From assembly GCA_900320485.1 (NCBI GenBank), contig ONSO01000011.1, positions 1 through 32,873 of the forward strand: DNA of 32,873 bases, read 5' to 3'. Both the position numbers and the translations under genes were made by a program. Below are positions 1 to 8,057 of this stretch, piece after piece. The DNA is from an uncultured Lachnospiraceae bacterium. GTDB taxonomy: Bacteria; Bacillota; Clostridia; Lachnospirales; Lachnospiraceae. Every line of letters starts with the position of its first letter. The first letter of the stretch is position 1. The notes beneath the pieces are model-generated. The model ran no database searches. It was given only the letters and a program-made list of their open reading frames with translations, and had not been told where the DNA came from.

Positions 1-4
1 TAAC

Positions 5-94
5 CTGCAAAATGTAGGTGCAACAACCTACAAAACCGTTTTGCAATAACCTACATTTTTATTTTGCAACTTTCTGCAAAAAGGGCTTGCAAAA
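5..94. repeat. Cluster of short TGCAAAA and ACCTACA repeats
   Basis: The octamer CTGCAAAA occurs at 5-12 and 74-81, TTGCAAAA at 87-94, and its complement TTTTGCAA at 39-46 and 62-69. The word ACCTACA lies at 26-32 and 49-55, with its complement TGTAGGT at 13-19. Such dense short direct and inverted words resemble protein-binding iterons or a recombinase/replication site, but no rep or recombinase gene is in sight and the function is unknown. Bases 1-279 otherwise contain no convincing gene. Confidence 0.4.
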
Positions 95-118
95 AACAAT
101 CGTTAAACTAATTAATCT

Positions 119-162
119 GTCAAATGAACTCAATCAAACTTATTTAGTTTGATTAATTTGAC
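119..162. repeat. Long imperfect hairpin
   Basis: AATCAAACT (132-140) pairs perfectly with AGTTTGATT (146-154) around the 5-base loop TATTT. An outer GTCAAAT (119-125) pairs with ATTTGAC (156-162) across an internal loop. No T-run follows on the plus strand, so it is not an ordinary terminator there. It may be an operator or a transposon or phage end. Confidence 0.45.
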
Positions 163-279
163 GCAACCCCATATATATAATATAGTTGAAAGTATAATAG
201 ATAAATATGCCTATTTAGTGCTAAAATATGTAAAAAAGTCGCATGATTTGATTTGTAATAAATAGAAAGGATATGTTAA

Positions 280-456
280 ATGAGCGGCGAAAATAATAAA
301 ATTCTTTTTTCAGAAACAAATCACATAAAAATTGAGCAAATTGATCTCCTAACGGCAAACAGTTCCTTCAAACATATCGACAGAATAGCTCAGATGAATG
401 TAATGATTTATGTTTTGTCAGGTTGTATTTATGTGTCGGAAGAAGATCAAGATTTT
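280..456 (+). pseudogene. AraC-type regulator, N-terminal fragment cut by an IS end
   Basis: The frame starts at ATG 280 after an AGAAAGGA ribosome binding site. The first ~59 residues resemble the cupin-type arm of Ruminococcus-like AraC regulators (…AQMNVMIYVLSGCIYVSEED…). From about base 453 the sequence becomes identical to the left end of the IS1182-like element at 8058, so the natural protein ends there. The frame runs on to a stop at 591 through unrelated sequence. No HTH domain remains, so this is a dead fragment. The family call rests on the short cupin-like strand pattern and is moderately sure. Confidence 0.55.
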
Positions 457-499
457 ATGAGTTATAATATTATTACTTTTGAAAGGTGGTGCCCCTTAT
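453..499 (+). mobile_element. 47-bp remnant of an IS1182-type left end
   Basis: These 47 bases (TTTTATGAGTTATAATATTA… to …GGTGCCCCTTAT) are identical to 8058-8104, which immediately precede the transposase start of the IS remnant there. Here the match ends just before the transposase ATG and unrelated sequence follows. This therefore looks like an IS left end whose body was removed by deletion or recombination. From 500 to 660 no gene is recognisable. Confidence 0.65.
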
Positions 500-624
500 T
501 ATGCCCAAAATCCGGTATTAGCTTAAAAATATACCAGAAATACATAGACGCTTCAAAGCCAGCGATGCTTTTTAAGACAAATTTACTGTGAAATATAAAA
601 TTTTCAAGGTTCTGATAGAGGTTC

Positions 625-645
625 AAACATAGAATCACTATGTTT
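625..645. repeat. Small hairpin next to the helicase fragment
   Basis: AAACATAG (625-632) pairs with CTATGTTT (638-645) around a 5-base loop. No T-run follows, so a terminator is unlikely. It sits between the IS scar and the helicase fragment and could be a subterminal hairpin of a lost mobile element. Its function is not known. Confidence 0.3.
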
Positions 646-663
646 TGACCCTAGCATCATGGC

Positions 664-872
664 ATTGATTTCGATATGGCGGTAATTGACAAGCTTTCGT
701 CTTTCAAGAACCACCAGTCGAAGCGGTTCAAGGCCTTTATGAAAGTCCGTCCGAAGTTGAAACGGATAGTGGGGCTTACGGGCACGCCTGCCAGCAACGG
801 TCTGATGGACTTGTTCGCGGAGTTCAAGCCGTTGGATACGGGAGAGCGGTTAGGGAGATTTATCGTGCAGAG
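664..872 (+). pseudogene. Fragment of a phage-type SNF2/DEAD-box helicase
   Basis: Reading in the frame of ATG 676 and back to codon 664, the translation is IDFDMAVIDKLSSFKNHQ… followed by a TGTPASNGLMDLFAEF motif and ending near …ERLGRFI. This is the typical segment around motifs II and III of the SNF2-like helicases of Firmicutes prophages. A TAG at 652-654 closes the frame upstream, and the Walker A and C-terminal helicase regions are absent. The usual motif-II ‘DELSSFK’ reads ‘DKLSSFK’ here. After about base 870 the translation loses similarity and runs into the antisense 3' end of the DUF5060 gene. It is a debris fragment, not a working gene. Confidence 0.65.
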
Positions 873-905
873 GTCTGTCAGCCAAAAACATATCGGAGGC
901 GAACA

Positions 906-2423
906 TTATTCTATCTCATCCTCTGCTTTCTTAATTCTAACCGCAAGATACTCTCTTGTGGGCAGGTCAATTCTGAAACGTCCCTCAAAACTTCCGACAT
1001 TCTCAACCGTCATGTTCCATGTGTCTATCATATCGACAGTGTATATATTATTATCGTCAATATGATAATATCTGAATGCCGGACGCGAAATCCCGTAATA
1101 AAACAGGTGATAACCGGTTTCATCAGCTAGATTTTCATCTTCCGGAATCACACATATCTCGTCCCATTCCATGTTTTTGGGTCGCAATCCGCCGTCCGGA
1201 GCTTCCTCAAGTATTTTTCGCATAAAAGCTATTCTTTCCGGACTGCCACCTTTAAGCTCTCCGCCATGAGACCACCATATCGCCTTATCGTCTATGTAGG
1301 TTTCGCCATGACCACCGTAGCCGCCACGGCAAAGTGCTTCCCAGAACCTCCGAACAAGCTCCTGCGGCGAAATATTTCCCCACACGAACTGAATATTTCC
1401 CTCGTATGTCATTTCGTCAATTACTATCGGTTTGCCATAGCTTTTTCTCCACTCGGATGTTCCCTCCGGAGAACGCTGAACGCTACAGTGCGTTATCCAT
1501 GACTTTGTATGATCGTAAAACGGAACACTGTTATGTATTGATCGCAGGTGATCATACGGGTCGCTTTCTACGATTATCTGCGCATATCGTTCCCAGTCCT
1601 CAATGCTCTTGCTTTTTATCAGGTCATATTCATTAGCAAATGACCACCATACATTTCTGAAAGCTGAAAACCTTGCCGCCGTGTATTTCAGATAGAGTTC
1701 GTTGTACTCCGGTGTCATTGTTGAGAAGCCCCAGCGGTCATACGGGTGAAAGAGGATAATATCTGCCTCAATCCCCAGCTTTTGAAGTTCGCCGATACAG
1801 TATTCAATATGCTGAAAATGCTTGGGGTTAAACCTCTCAAAATCCCAGTTGTTGCCCTTGGAGTCCGGACCGTAGCCCCACACATTGTCCTCTGTGATCA
1901 CACTTCCGTCAACCGGAGTACCCTCGTATGGATAGGAGCGCGGCTCACGTGAATTGTAGCAGTAGCTTTTAGGAAATACGCAGAAACGTATCTTGTTGAA
2001 CGGGGAATTTCTCAGAGTTTCAAGAGTTTGCGCGATAAGGTCATCGCTTTGCAGATTCCACACATAACAGGTCGTGCCGACAGGATAATAAGGTGTTCCG
2101 TCGGAATACTGAAAATGATATTTGTTATGTACCTTTACGCAGCCGTGATTATTTTCCGACGGCGGCGTGACAAAAAAAGCTCCTTCGTATTTTCTGTCAG
2201 AAAAATTCCCACAGACTGTAAAATGGTATTCTTCCTCAAACGATGGCATGAATCTTACTTTGTAGATTCCATTCCCATCGTAAAAACCGTTGACGGTTTT
2301 GCGCTCGGAATCGCTTTCAAATAGCGCAGTGATACTGCGTTCCAGGAATGGGTTGCCGGCGGTGATTCCCTCGGCGGAAAACTCGAAAACATCCCATTTT
2401 TCAACTGATTTTGTATAATTCAT
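906..2423 (-). CDS. DUF5060/DUF5605 glycoside hydrolase (apiosidase-like), intracellular
   Basis: This 505-aa protein has no signal peptide. The start at 2423 is preferred over one 27 bases upstream because a GGAGG lies 7 bases before it. Residues ~1-95 form an Ig-like β-sandwich of the DUF5060 type. Residues ~100-430 look like a (β/α)8 barrel. Candidate catalytic acids are the Glu in WWSFANEY (~264) and the Glu in IVIDEMTYEG (~335). The C-terminus resembles DUF5605. Members of this family act on decorated plant polysaccharides or oligosaccharides, and the substrate here cannot be read from sequence. It is the last gene of the three-gene operon, and no terminator is visible before the helicase scrap begins, so the original downstream region appears lost. 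Confidence 0.75.
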   Translation of the reverse strand: MNYTKSVEKWDVFEFSAEGITAGNPFLERSITALFESDSERKTVNGFYDGNGIYKVRFMPSFEEEYHFTVCGNFSDRKYEGAFFVTPPSENNHGCVKVHNKYHFQYSDGTPYYPVGTTCYVWNLQSDDLIAQTLETLRNSPFNKIRFCVFPKSYCYNSREPRSYPYEGTPVDGSVITEDNVWGYGPDSKGNNWDFERFNPKHFQHIEYCIGELQKLGIEADIILFHPYDRWGFSTMTPEYNELYLKYTAARFSAFRNVWWSFANEYDLIKSKSIEDWERYAQIIVESDPYDHLRSIHNSVPFYDHTKSWITHCSVQRSPEGTSEWRKSYGKPIVIDEMTYEGNIQFVWGNISPQELVRRFWEALCRGGYGGHGETYIDDKAIWWSHGGELKGGSPERIAFMRKILEEAPDGGLRPKNMEWDEICVIPEDENLADETGYHLFYYGISRPAFRYYHIDDNNIYTVDMIDTWNMTVENVGSFEGRFRIDLPTREYLAVRIKKAEDEIE

Positions 2424-2451
2424 AACGGTTCCTCCAATGCTTTGACACATA

Positions 2452-2490
2452 AAACCGACGGATTACTGTGCTGACGGAAAGCGTCGGCTT
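2452..2490 (-). terminator. Intra-operon hairpin followed by TTTT, possible partial terminator
   Basis: On the minus strand AAGCCGACG pairs with CGTCGGTTT (9 pairs including one G-T) around a ~21-base loop and is followed by T-rich sequence. It lies in the 95-base gap between the GH5 and DUF5060 genes. It could reduce transcription of the last gene or stabilise the upstream mRNA. The long loop and short T-run make a strong terminator unlikely. Confidence 0.35.
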
Positions 2491-2518
2491 AGATTTTGAA
2501 TATCACAGGGAATCTGAT

Positions 2519-4354
2519 TTATGGCGCTGAATAAGTGAATGTTATTTCCAGCGTCGAAAGTATCTCATCGTCTTTGACGGAAAGAACAGTCGCGGACAGA
2601 CCGGAATTATCGCCGTCGGCGCGCCTGCTGTCATCGGGGACAGATGTTACCCACTGATTATAGAGGTTTACTCTCGTGCAGTTACCGTCGTCGGAACAGG
2701 TATATTCCTTGCCGGAAAGCTCACGGACTTCTCCATTTACCTTTACCTCATCAATAGAGATAGTATAACCCGGGAAGAACTTCTCGCCGTTGTAAATCCC
2801 GAGAGCCGAGAAAAACACTCCCCTTGCAGTACCACAATCCGAGAAATCCAGACTGACGGTGTAGGTTCCCTCACCGGTTATCTCAGCATTGTCTGCAACG
2901 ATACCAAGGGTCATATCCGTCGGGTCGTACTTGTTGCCGACACAGTACTGAACTGAATAATCAAGGCTCTGATACATTATCCATGCCACTGCGGTATCAT
3001 CAGAAGCCGGAATGGATACGCCCGCCATAAATTCGTCTTCAGCCGCCTTTATCGACTTGTCCATTCTCTCCCTTGCGGCAGACCGGATCTCGGAATAATC
3101 CTTGCCTTCTTCGGTCGAAGCGCGTCTGTCGCTGTACAGCCTTGCTATATTTTCATCGGTAGTTTTTCTGAGAACCCTTTTGTAAAAATCGCTGCAGTCC
3201 CAGAGGACGGGGCAGTAATTATACAGGTCGCAGTTATCCAGAAGATTGGCGTAAAACTTATCCCTATCGGGTTTATCCGCCGCACCCATAACGGCATATT
3301 CGCCTATAACCACGCCGTATCCCCGGTCTGTGAATTTAGTCAGCATCTGAAAAAGGGAGTTCTGCTCCTCGTAATCGCCGGGAGTTCCCCACTGGTTTAC
3401 AGTGCTGTCACTGCAATAGTCCCACGGTGTGTAATAATGTACTGAAAGCAGAAGCTTGTCCTTTGCAGTGTCCTCCGGCATTTGGTATCTGTCATCGCAG
3501 GTTTTCCTGAAGTCGGTGTTGTACCCTGCGATAAGCAGGAATCTGTCTGCATTTTTGCCGCCGGTCGAACGTACCAGCTTAACAAATTCGCTGTTAATTC
3601 TGTTCGTTGTTTCGTAGCATTCGTCCTCGCTGAGAACTCCGTCTGTTCCGGTGACTTCGCCGTCATTGAGTCTGTCGCCGAGTTCCTCATTTGCGGATTC
3701 AAATATCAGCTTGTAGGAATAATCGGAAAAATGCTCGCATATCTGCGTCCACATGGACTTATAAAGCGCCATTCCATTTTCACGAACTGCCTCGTCCCCG
3801 GAGCCGAACATTCCCCACCAGCTTCCGTCCCAGTGGTCGTTCAGAATTACATACATATCAGCGTCAAGAGCATAATTAACTACCTCATCGACACGATTCA
3901 TGAGCCGTTCGTCAATGGTGTAATCTCCGCTCTCGTAATTTATGCCGTTGGTCCATGCCACAGGAATGCGGAGAGTATCAAAGCCCATAGCTTTCATATC
4001 GTCTATCATATCCCTTGTGGTGACGGGCTGTCCCCAGAGCGTTTCAAAGGAAGTGGGGTTTACCCCTAAATCCACATAGCTTTTGTGATTGTATGCTTCC
4101 AGCGTGTTGCCGAGGTTTATTCCGTTTCCCATGAGCCGGATAACTTCCGTTGCGGTAAGGTCGTTTCCGCTTACCTCGTCGATTATTATTCCGTTGTTAA
4201 GGCTGTCGATTATTTCCGCTTCACTCACACTGTCTACGCTGTCGGCAGAGCTTTCCGTCTGCGCGGGTGAATCACCCGAGCCGTTCTGCCCGGAACAGCC
4301 GGAAACAAGCAGCATAGCCGCCGCACAAGTCAAAGCTGTTATCTTCTTGTTCAT
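2519..4354 (-). CDS. GH5-family endoglycanase lipoprotein with C-terminal β-domain
   Basis: A 611-aa cell-surface glycanase (cellulase/mannanase-type GH5). The start at 4354 follows AAAGGAG by 8 bases. The N-terminus is a lipoprotein signal, MNKKITALTCAAAMLLVSGC, with lipobox LVSGC. A Ser/Gly/Asp-rich linker follows. The barrel shows the GH5 opening (…GINLGNTLEAYN…), the acid/base Glu in FESANEELGD (~222) and the nucleophile Glu in VVIGEYAVMG (~352). Residues ~425-611 form an extra β-rich region, probably a carbohydrate-binding domain. It starts 14 bases after the GH43 stop, so the two genes are co-transcribed. It probably cuts polymer outside the cell while the two non-secreted partners act on imported fragments. 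The exact substrate (β-glucan, xyloglucan or mannan) is unresolved. Confidence 0.85.
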   Translation of the reverse strand: MNKKITALTCAAAMLLVSGCSGQNGSGDSPAQTESSADSVDSVSEAEIIDSLNNGIIIDEVSGNDLTATEVIRLMGNGINLGNTLEAYNHKSYVDLGVNPTSFETLWGQPVTTRDMIDDMKAMGFDTLRIPVAWTNGINYESGDYTIDERLMNRVDEVVNYALDADMYVILNDHWDGSWWGMFGSGDEAVRENGMALYKSMWTQICEHFSDYSYKLIFESANEELGDRLNDGEVTGTDGVLSEDECYETTNRINSEFVKLVRSTGGKNADRFLLIAGYNTDFRKTCDDRYQMPEDTAKDKLLLSVHYYTPWDYCSDSTVNQWGTPGDYEEQNSLFQMLTKFTDRGYGVVIGEYAVMGAADKPDRDKFYANLLDNCDLYNYCPVLWDCSDFYKRVLRKTTDENIARLYSDRRASTEEGKDYSEIRSAARERMDKSIKAAEDEFMAGVSIPASDDTAVAWIMYQSLDYSVQYCVGNKYDPTDMTLGIVADNAEITGEGTYTVSLDFSDCGTARGVFFSALGIYNGEKFFPGYTISIDEVKVNGEVRELSGKEYTCSDDGNCTRVNLYNQWVTSVPDDSRRADGDNSGLSATVLSVKDDEILSTLEITFTYSAP

Positions 4355-4368
4355 GATTGTTACTCCTT

Positions 4369-5763
4369 TCATTCAGCCTGCCATCTTTCAAGGCAGATGT
4401 CCTTGCTGGAAAATGCAAAATATACATTGTGAATTCCTGTTATTTTTGTGGAAAGAACCGCAGGAATTTCATCAAATCCATCATTTGCGAGTTCGATCAC
4501 TCCCAACGGTTCGGCATTCCTGTCATCAAGACGAAGCTCGATAACGCCCCTGCCCTTTGCGGTAACGAGCAGCTTTTCTGTGCCCTTGCCGAAATCCACG
4601 CCCTTTATGTAAGTCCATGCGCCCCCTGCTAGCGACTTCGCAGCCATTTTGCCGGTGGATATCTGTTCGTACCACATATCTGCGCAGGTGAACATCTCCG
4701 CACCGCTGTGAGCTTTATACGGGTCGAGCGGCTGAGTCTGCGTGACGCCTTCGCGTGTTGCCTTTGTGACGGGGAATTCCGTATCCGTGTAAGGCAGTAG
4801 ATCCACGCACATACAGCGGAATCCTCCCTTTGTTTTCATGCGCTCCTGAATGTGCATTGTGTGGTGAAGAATGTACCTTGTTCCCTTATATTCGATAAGG
4901 TGGGTGTGATTGTTGCAACAGTCCATTCCGGAATCACCGGCGTTTAGGAAGAATCCGCCCCTGAACTGCCAGCTTTCCGGGTCAAGGGGAGTTTTGCTCG
5001 TCAGACAGCCCATGCTGCATATTCCCGGCGCCGGAACGTCAGTTCTGCTCCAGTTTTCTCTTGACTGCCAGTCCGTGCTGTATGTGTAGATAAAAGTTCC
5101 GTTTTCGTAGTTCAGCTCGCTTGCCTCGAAGAAATACGGAGCGTCTATCGGAACGAAATCGCTGTCAAACGAAAGCATATCCTTTCCCAGCCGCACTATC
5201 TTAGGTATATCTGTGTGCAGCGTATTACTTGCAGGTGAGGTCCCCCCGCCGAACGCAAGCCAGCCTGTGCCGTTTTCGTCGAGGCATACTCCCGGGTCAA
5301 AGGGCGCAGGGCAGTTTTCAAGCCCCGGCATATTCTGATAGATTAGCGGCTTTCCGAGAGGGTCGCTCCACGGTCCGAGAGGGTGTTCCGCCGTAAGCAC
5401 TCCTACACCGCAGCCGCTGTTCGAAAAGTAAAGGTAAAAATGAGTTTTTCCGTCCGCCTCAACTCGGGAAGCTACGGACGGCGCCCATGCATTCACTATC
5501 CAGGGCGCTATTTTTGCGGTGTCTATGAAGCCGTGGTATTCCCAGTTCACCATATCGTCAGTGGACAACATAACGATGGATTTTATGTGAACATAGTCGT
5601 TCTTTCCGTCATCGCCGACTGCCTCGTACTGCTGATGGTCGTTAGTGCCGTAAATATACAGTCTCCCGTTGTATTCAACGCCTGTCGGGTCGGCGCAGAA
5701 TACATTCGGCGAAATAGGATTTGCCGTATTTTCCAGCTTGTAGCAATTTTCACTTATTTTCAT
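4369..5763 (-). CDS. GH43-family glycosidase, cytoplasmic
   Basis: A 464-aa five-bladed β-propeller enzyme of the GH43 type, normally an α-L-arabinofuranosidase or β-xylosidase. The start at 5763 follows GAGGTGA by 5 bases. There is no signal peptide. The three expected acidic positions are visible: Asp in CADPTG (~25, base), Asp in PFDPGV (~155, pKa modulator) and Glu in FEASELNYENG (~216, acid). The WAPSV motif lies between them. The last ~100 residues form a second β-rich domain. It is the first gene of the leftward operon, 25 bases inside the promoter at 5789-5817. Its role would be trimming arabinose or xylose side chains from imported oligosaccharides. Linkage specificity is an inference. 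Confidence 0.85.
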   Translation of the reverse strand: MKISENCYKLENTANPISPNVFCADPTGVEYNGRLYIYGTNDHQQYEAVGDDGKNDYVHIKSIVMLSTDDMVNWEYHGFIDTAKIAPWIVNAWAPSVASRVEADGKTHFYLYFSNSGCGVGVLTAEHPLGPWSDPLGKPLIYQNMPGLENCPAPFDPGVCLDENGTGWLAFGGGTSPASNTLHTDIPKIVRLGKDMLSFDSDFVPIDAPYFFEASELNYENGTFIYTYSTDWQSRENWSRTDVPAPGICSMGCLTSKTPLDPESWQFRGGFFLNAGDSGMDCCNNHTHLIEYKGTRYILHHTMHIQERMKTKGGFRCMCVDLLPYTDTEFPVTKATREGVTQTQPLDPYKAHSGAEMFTCADMWYEQISTGKMAAKSLAGGAWTYIKGVDFGKGTEKLLVTAKGRGVIELRLDDRNAEPLGVIELANDGFDEIPAVLSTKITGIHNVYFAFSSKDICLERWQAE

Positions 5764-5788
5764 TATGTCACCTCATCGTTTTTGTTTT

Positions 5789-5817
5789 ATTGTACACATT
5801 GCAAAGCAGGAATTCAA
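5789..5817 (-). promoter_or_regulatory. Promoter of the glycoside hydrolase operon
   Basis: Minus strand: -35 TTGAAT (5812-5817), 17-base spacer, -10 TACAAT (5789-5794), with a TGTG just before the -10. Transcription would begin near 5782, giving a ~20-base leader before the GH43 start. The divergent regulator is an obvious candidate activator or repressor, but no operator could be assigned. Confidence 0.65.
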
Positions 5818-5868
5818 TAGTGTATATTCGTTTAGTCCACCTTTTAATCATAATATGCACTTATGCTC

Positions 5869-5897
5869 TTGAATTTAGTGCGGAATTAAGCTATACT
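5869..5897 (+). promoter_or_regulatory. Probable promoter of the AraC-type regulator
   Basis: Plus strand: -35 TTGAAT (5869-5874), 17-base spacer, -10 TATACT (5892-5897). The predicted start of transcription falls at about 5904, right at the GGGGTGA ribosome binding site (5904-5910), so the leader would be extremely short. This makes the call less certain than its match to consensus suggests. Confidence 0.5.
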
Positions 5898-5914
5898 GTG
5901 AACGGGGTGATAAT

Positions 5915-8041
5915 ATGCGCAGAAGAATAGCGGTCATTACCGCAAGAGCCGACGCGTCCGAACAGCGCGATATACTATACGGAATATCCGAAGCCGCATT
6001 CCGGAAAGACACCGATGTTGTGGTCTACTCAAACATATACAACCACTGGCAGGACGATGATCTGCTGAATTATGAGAACATCATTTACTCCCTGTTTGAG
6101 CCGGATTTATTTGACGGCGTTATTGTCACAGCCGAGGCATTCCGGGATATAACAATAATCAACGATACAATCGATAAAATAAGAGCTGCAAAAATCCCCG
6201 CCATTGTTATTGACGGGGAGTTGGATGGATTTAAGAGCGTTTATTCCGACGATGAAACCGACCTGGAGAAAATGACGGAACATCTGATAACGGTTCACGG
6301 TTTCACGGACATCGACATACTGACGGGAAGCAGTGACAACGCTATTTCGCAAAAGCGCCTGAACGGCTGCAAGCGCGCATTCGAAAAGCACGGAATAAGC
6401 CTTGATAATATCAGAGTGTATTACGGGAACTTCTGGAACGATTCCGGCGAGGAACTTGCCCGGCGGTATCTCAGCGGTGAAATTCTGCGGCCTCAGGCGG
6501 TGATATGCACCAACGATTCCATGGCATTCGGGCTGTGCGATGTTCTTTCGGCGGCAGGAGTGGATATTCCCGGAGAGCTGACGGTAACGGGCTACGACCA
6601 GACCGGCGGCGACCATACCGCCGGAAGGATATATCACTATCCGCTGCTGACAACTTACCGCAGAAACCGCCGTAAAATGGGACGGGACGCTGTGGGTGCT
6701 ATTCTCGGCGGCAGTCCTATTCAAGACAATTCCGACAGGTTCGTAAGCGGAAACACCTGCTCCTGCGGCCCCTGCCGTTCGCAGCTTTTAGACGAGCTTA
6801 ACGCAGAAAAGATAGACCAGTATCACACCATTATGAGCACCGTGGCACAGTTTTCCGGCAGGCTCACCACATCGCGTACTCTTGAGGAATACACCGGAGC
6901 GGTAAGCGAGTTTTTCTACCTGCTGCACGGCGCTGACAGGCTGTTTCTGTGCCTTGACAGCGCATGGAACAGTGAATGTTTCAACGGTGGTGAGTTCCTG
7001 TGCTGTGCGATAGGTAACGAGTATTCAGAACCTCCGATAAAGTTTAGCAGTGGCGAAACTCCCGTGCCGTTCATTACGGAGCACGATTCCCCTGCGATTT
7101 TCTATGTGAATCCCGTGTGCTTTCAGACAAGGCTTTACGGGTACACGGTGCTGGAATACAACCGTCCGGCGAGCTATGATTTCAGTTTCCGCGACTGGAG
7201 CAAGACTGTTGCGGATACGCTGGAATTTCTGCGAATGAAGAATGATATCCACTATCTCACGCAATGCCAGCGGCAATCCGCACTGTATGATTCGCTGACG
7301 GGGTTCTACAATCTTCGTGAATTTGAAAGCATTGTGGAGGAAGCCGGGCATAACTTCTGCATTCAGGCGGTAAAGCTTAGTTTCCCGGACGGCGGAGAAT
7401 ACCTGTTTGGCGAAAACTACCGCAGCGACATAATCGCAGAAACAGCGTCAGCAATAAAACGTGTATGCGCTCAGCATGAAATATGCTGCCGAACCGATGA
7501 CAACACATTTCTTATCCTGTCCAAAAAGGAAAACGGAATGTTCCCTGAGAAACTGAAAATATCGCTCCACAACGAGGTTTATTCACGGCACGATGAACGG
7601 CAGGTTATTATCACATGCCACGGTTCCGATAACATGCTGGTCGGAGAACTGCGCTCGGCCGTATCGCTGAATGCAGAGCGCGATGTCGGTCTGATAAGCG
7701 AACGAAGAAGACTTCCGCATTATAACGAGCTTGCCGACATAAGGAACAGGATAATTTCAGTGCCTGATAAGATGCCTAAGCTTTCGGAAGTCAGCAGAAA
7801 AATGTGCGTCAGCGAGGGACATTTCCGCTTGATTTACCGACAGTGCTTTGATGTAAGTTACAACCGCGACTGCATAAATTCAAGGGTAATGAAAGCCTGC
7901 TACTTACTGTATTCTACCGCCATGAGCATTTATGCGACAGCAGTAAGCTGCGGTTACGATGATGAAAAATTCTTCTCACGGCAGTTCAGGCAGGTGACCG
8001 GATTTTCTCCGGCAGAATACAGAAAAAAGATACTGCGGTGA
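5915..8041 (+). CDS. Three-part regulator: LacI-type sensor, degenerate GGDEF-like region, AraC HTH
   Basis: A 708-aa cytoplasmic transcription factor, much longer than the ~290-aa AraC norm. Residues ~1-275 match the periplasmic-binding-protein fold of LacI regulators (RRRIAVITARAD…, ICTNDSMAFGLCDVL…, VTGYDQT) but without a LacI HTH in front. Residues ~290-450 are unassigned and may be GAF-like. At ~458 a GGDEF-type opening DSLTGFYNLREF appears, yet the catalytic site reads RTDDNTFLIL (~525) instead of GGDEF, so it should not make c-di-GMP. Residues ~610-708 are an AraC double HTH ending FSRQFRQVTGFSPAEYRKK. It is divergent from the GH operon and very probably controls it in response to a sugar. 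The IS remnant begins 16 bases after its stop. Confidence 0.85.
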   Translation: MRRRIAVITARADASEQRDILYGISEAAFRKDTDVVVYSNIYNHWQDDDLLNYENIIYSLFEPDLFDGVIVTAEAFRDITIINDTIDKIRAAKIPAIVIDGELDGFKSVYSDDETDLEKMTEHLITVHGFTDIDILTGSSDNAISQKRLNGCKRAFEKHGISLDNIRVYYGNFWNDSGEELARRYLSGEILRPQAVICTNDSMAFGLCDVLSAAGVDIPGELTVTGYDQTGGDHTAGRIYHYPLLTTYRRNRRKMGRDAVGAILGGSPIQDNSDRFVSGNTCSCGPCRSQLLDELNAEKIDQYHTIMSTVAQFSGRLTTSRTLEEYTGAVSEFFYLLHGADRLFLCLDSAWNSECFNGGEFLCCAIGNEYSEPPIKFSSGETPVPFITEHDSPAIFYVNPVCFQTRLYGYTVLEYNRPASYDFSFRDWSKTVADTLEFLRMKNDIHYLTQCQRQSALYDSLTGFYNLREFESIVEEAGHNFCIQAVKLSFPDGGEYLFGENYRSDIIAETASAIKRVCAQHEICCRTDDNTFLILSKKENGMFPEKLKISLHNEVYSRHDERQVIITCHGSDNMLVGELRSAVSLNAERDVGLISERRRLPHYNELADIRNRIISVPDKMPKLSEVSRKMCVSEGHFRLIYRQCFDVSYNRDCINSRVMKACYLLYSTAMSIYATAVSCGYDDEKFFSRQFRQVTGFSPAEYRKKILR

Positions 8042-8057
8042 CGGCAAGAATATAGCT

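Noticed and set aside
3482..4069. 195-codon open frame on the plus strand
   Set aside because: It is antisense to the clear GH5 gene and has no ribosome binding site or recognisable domain.
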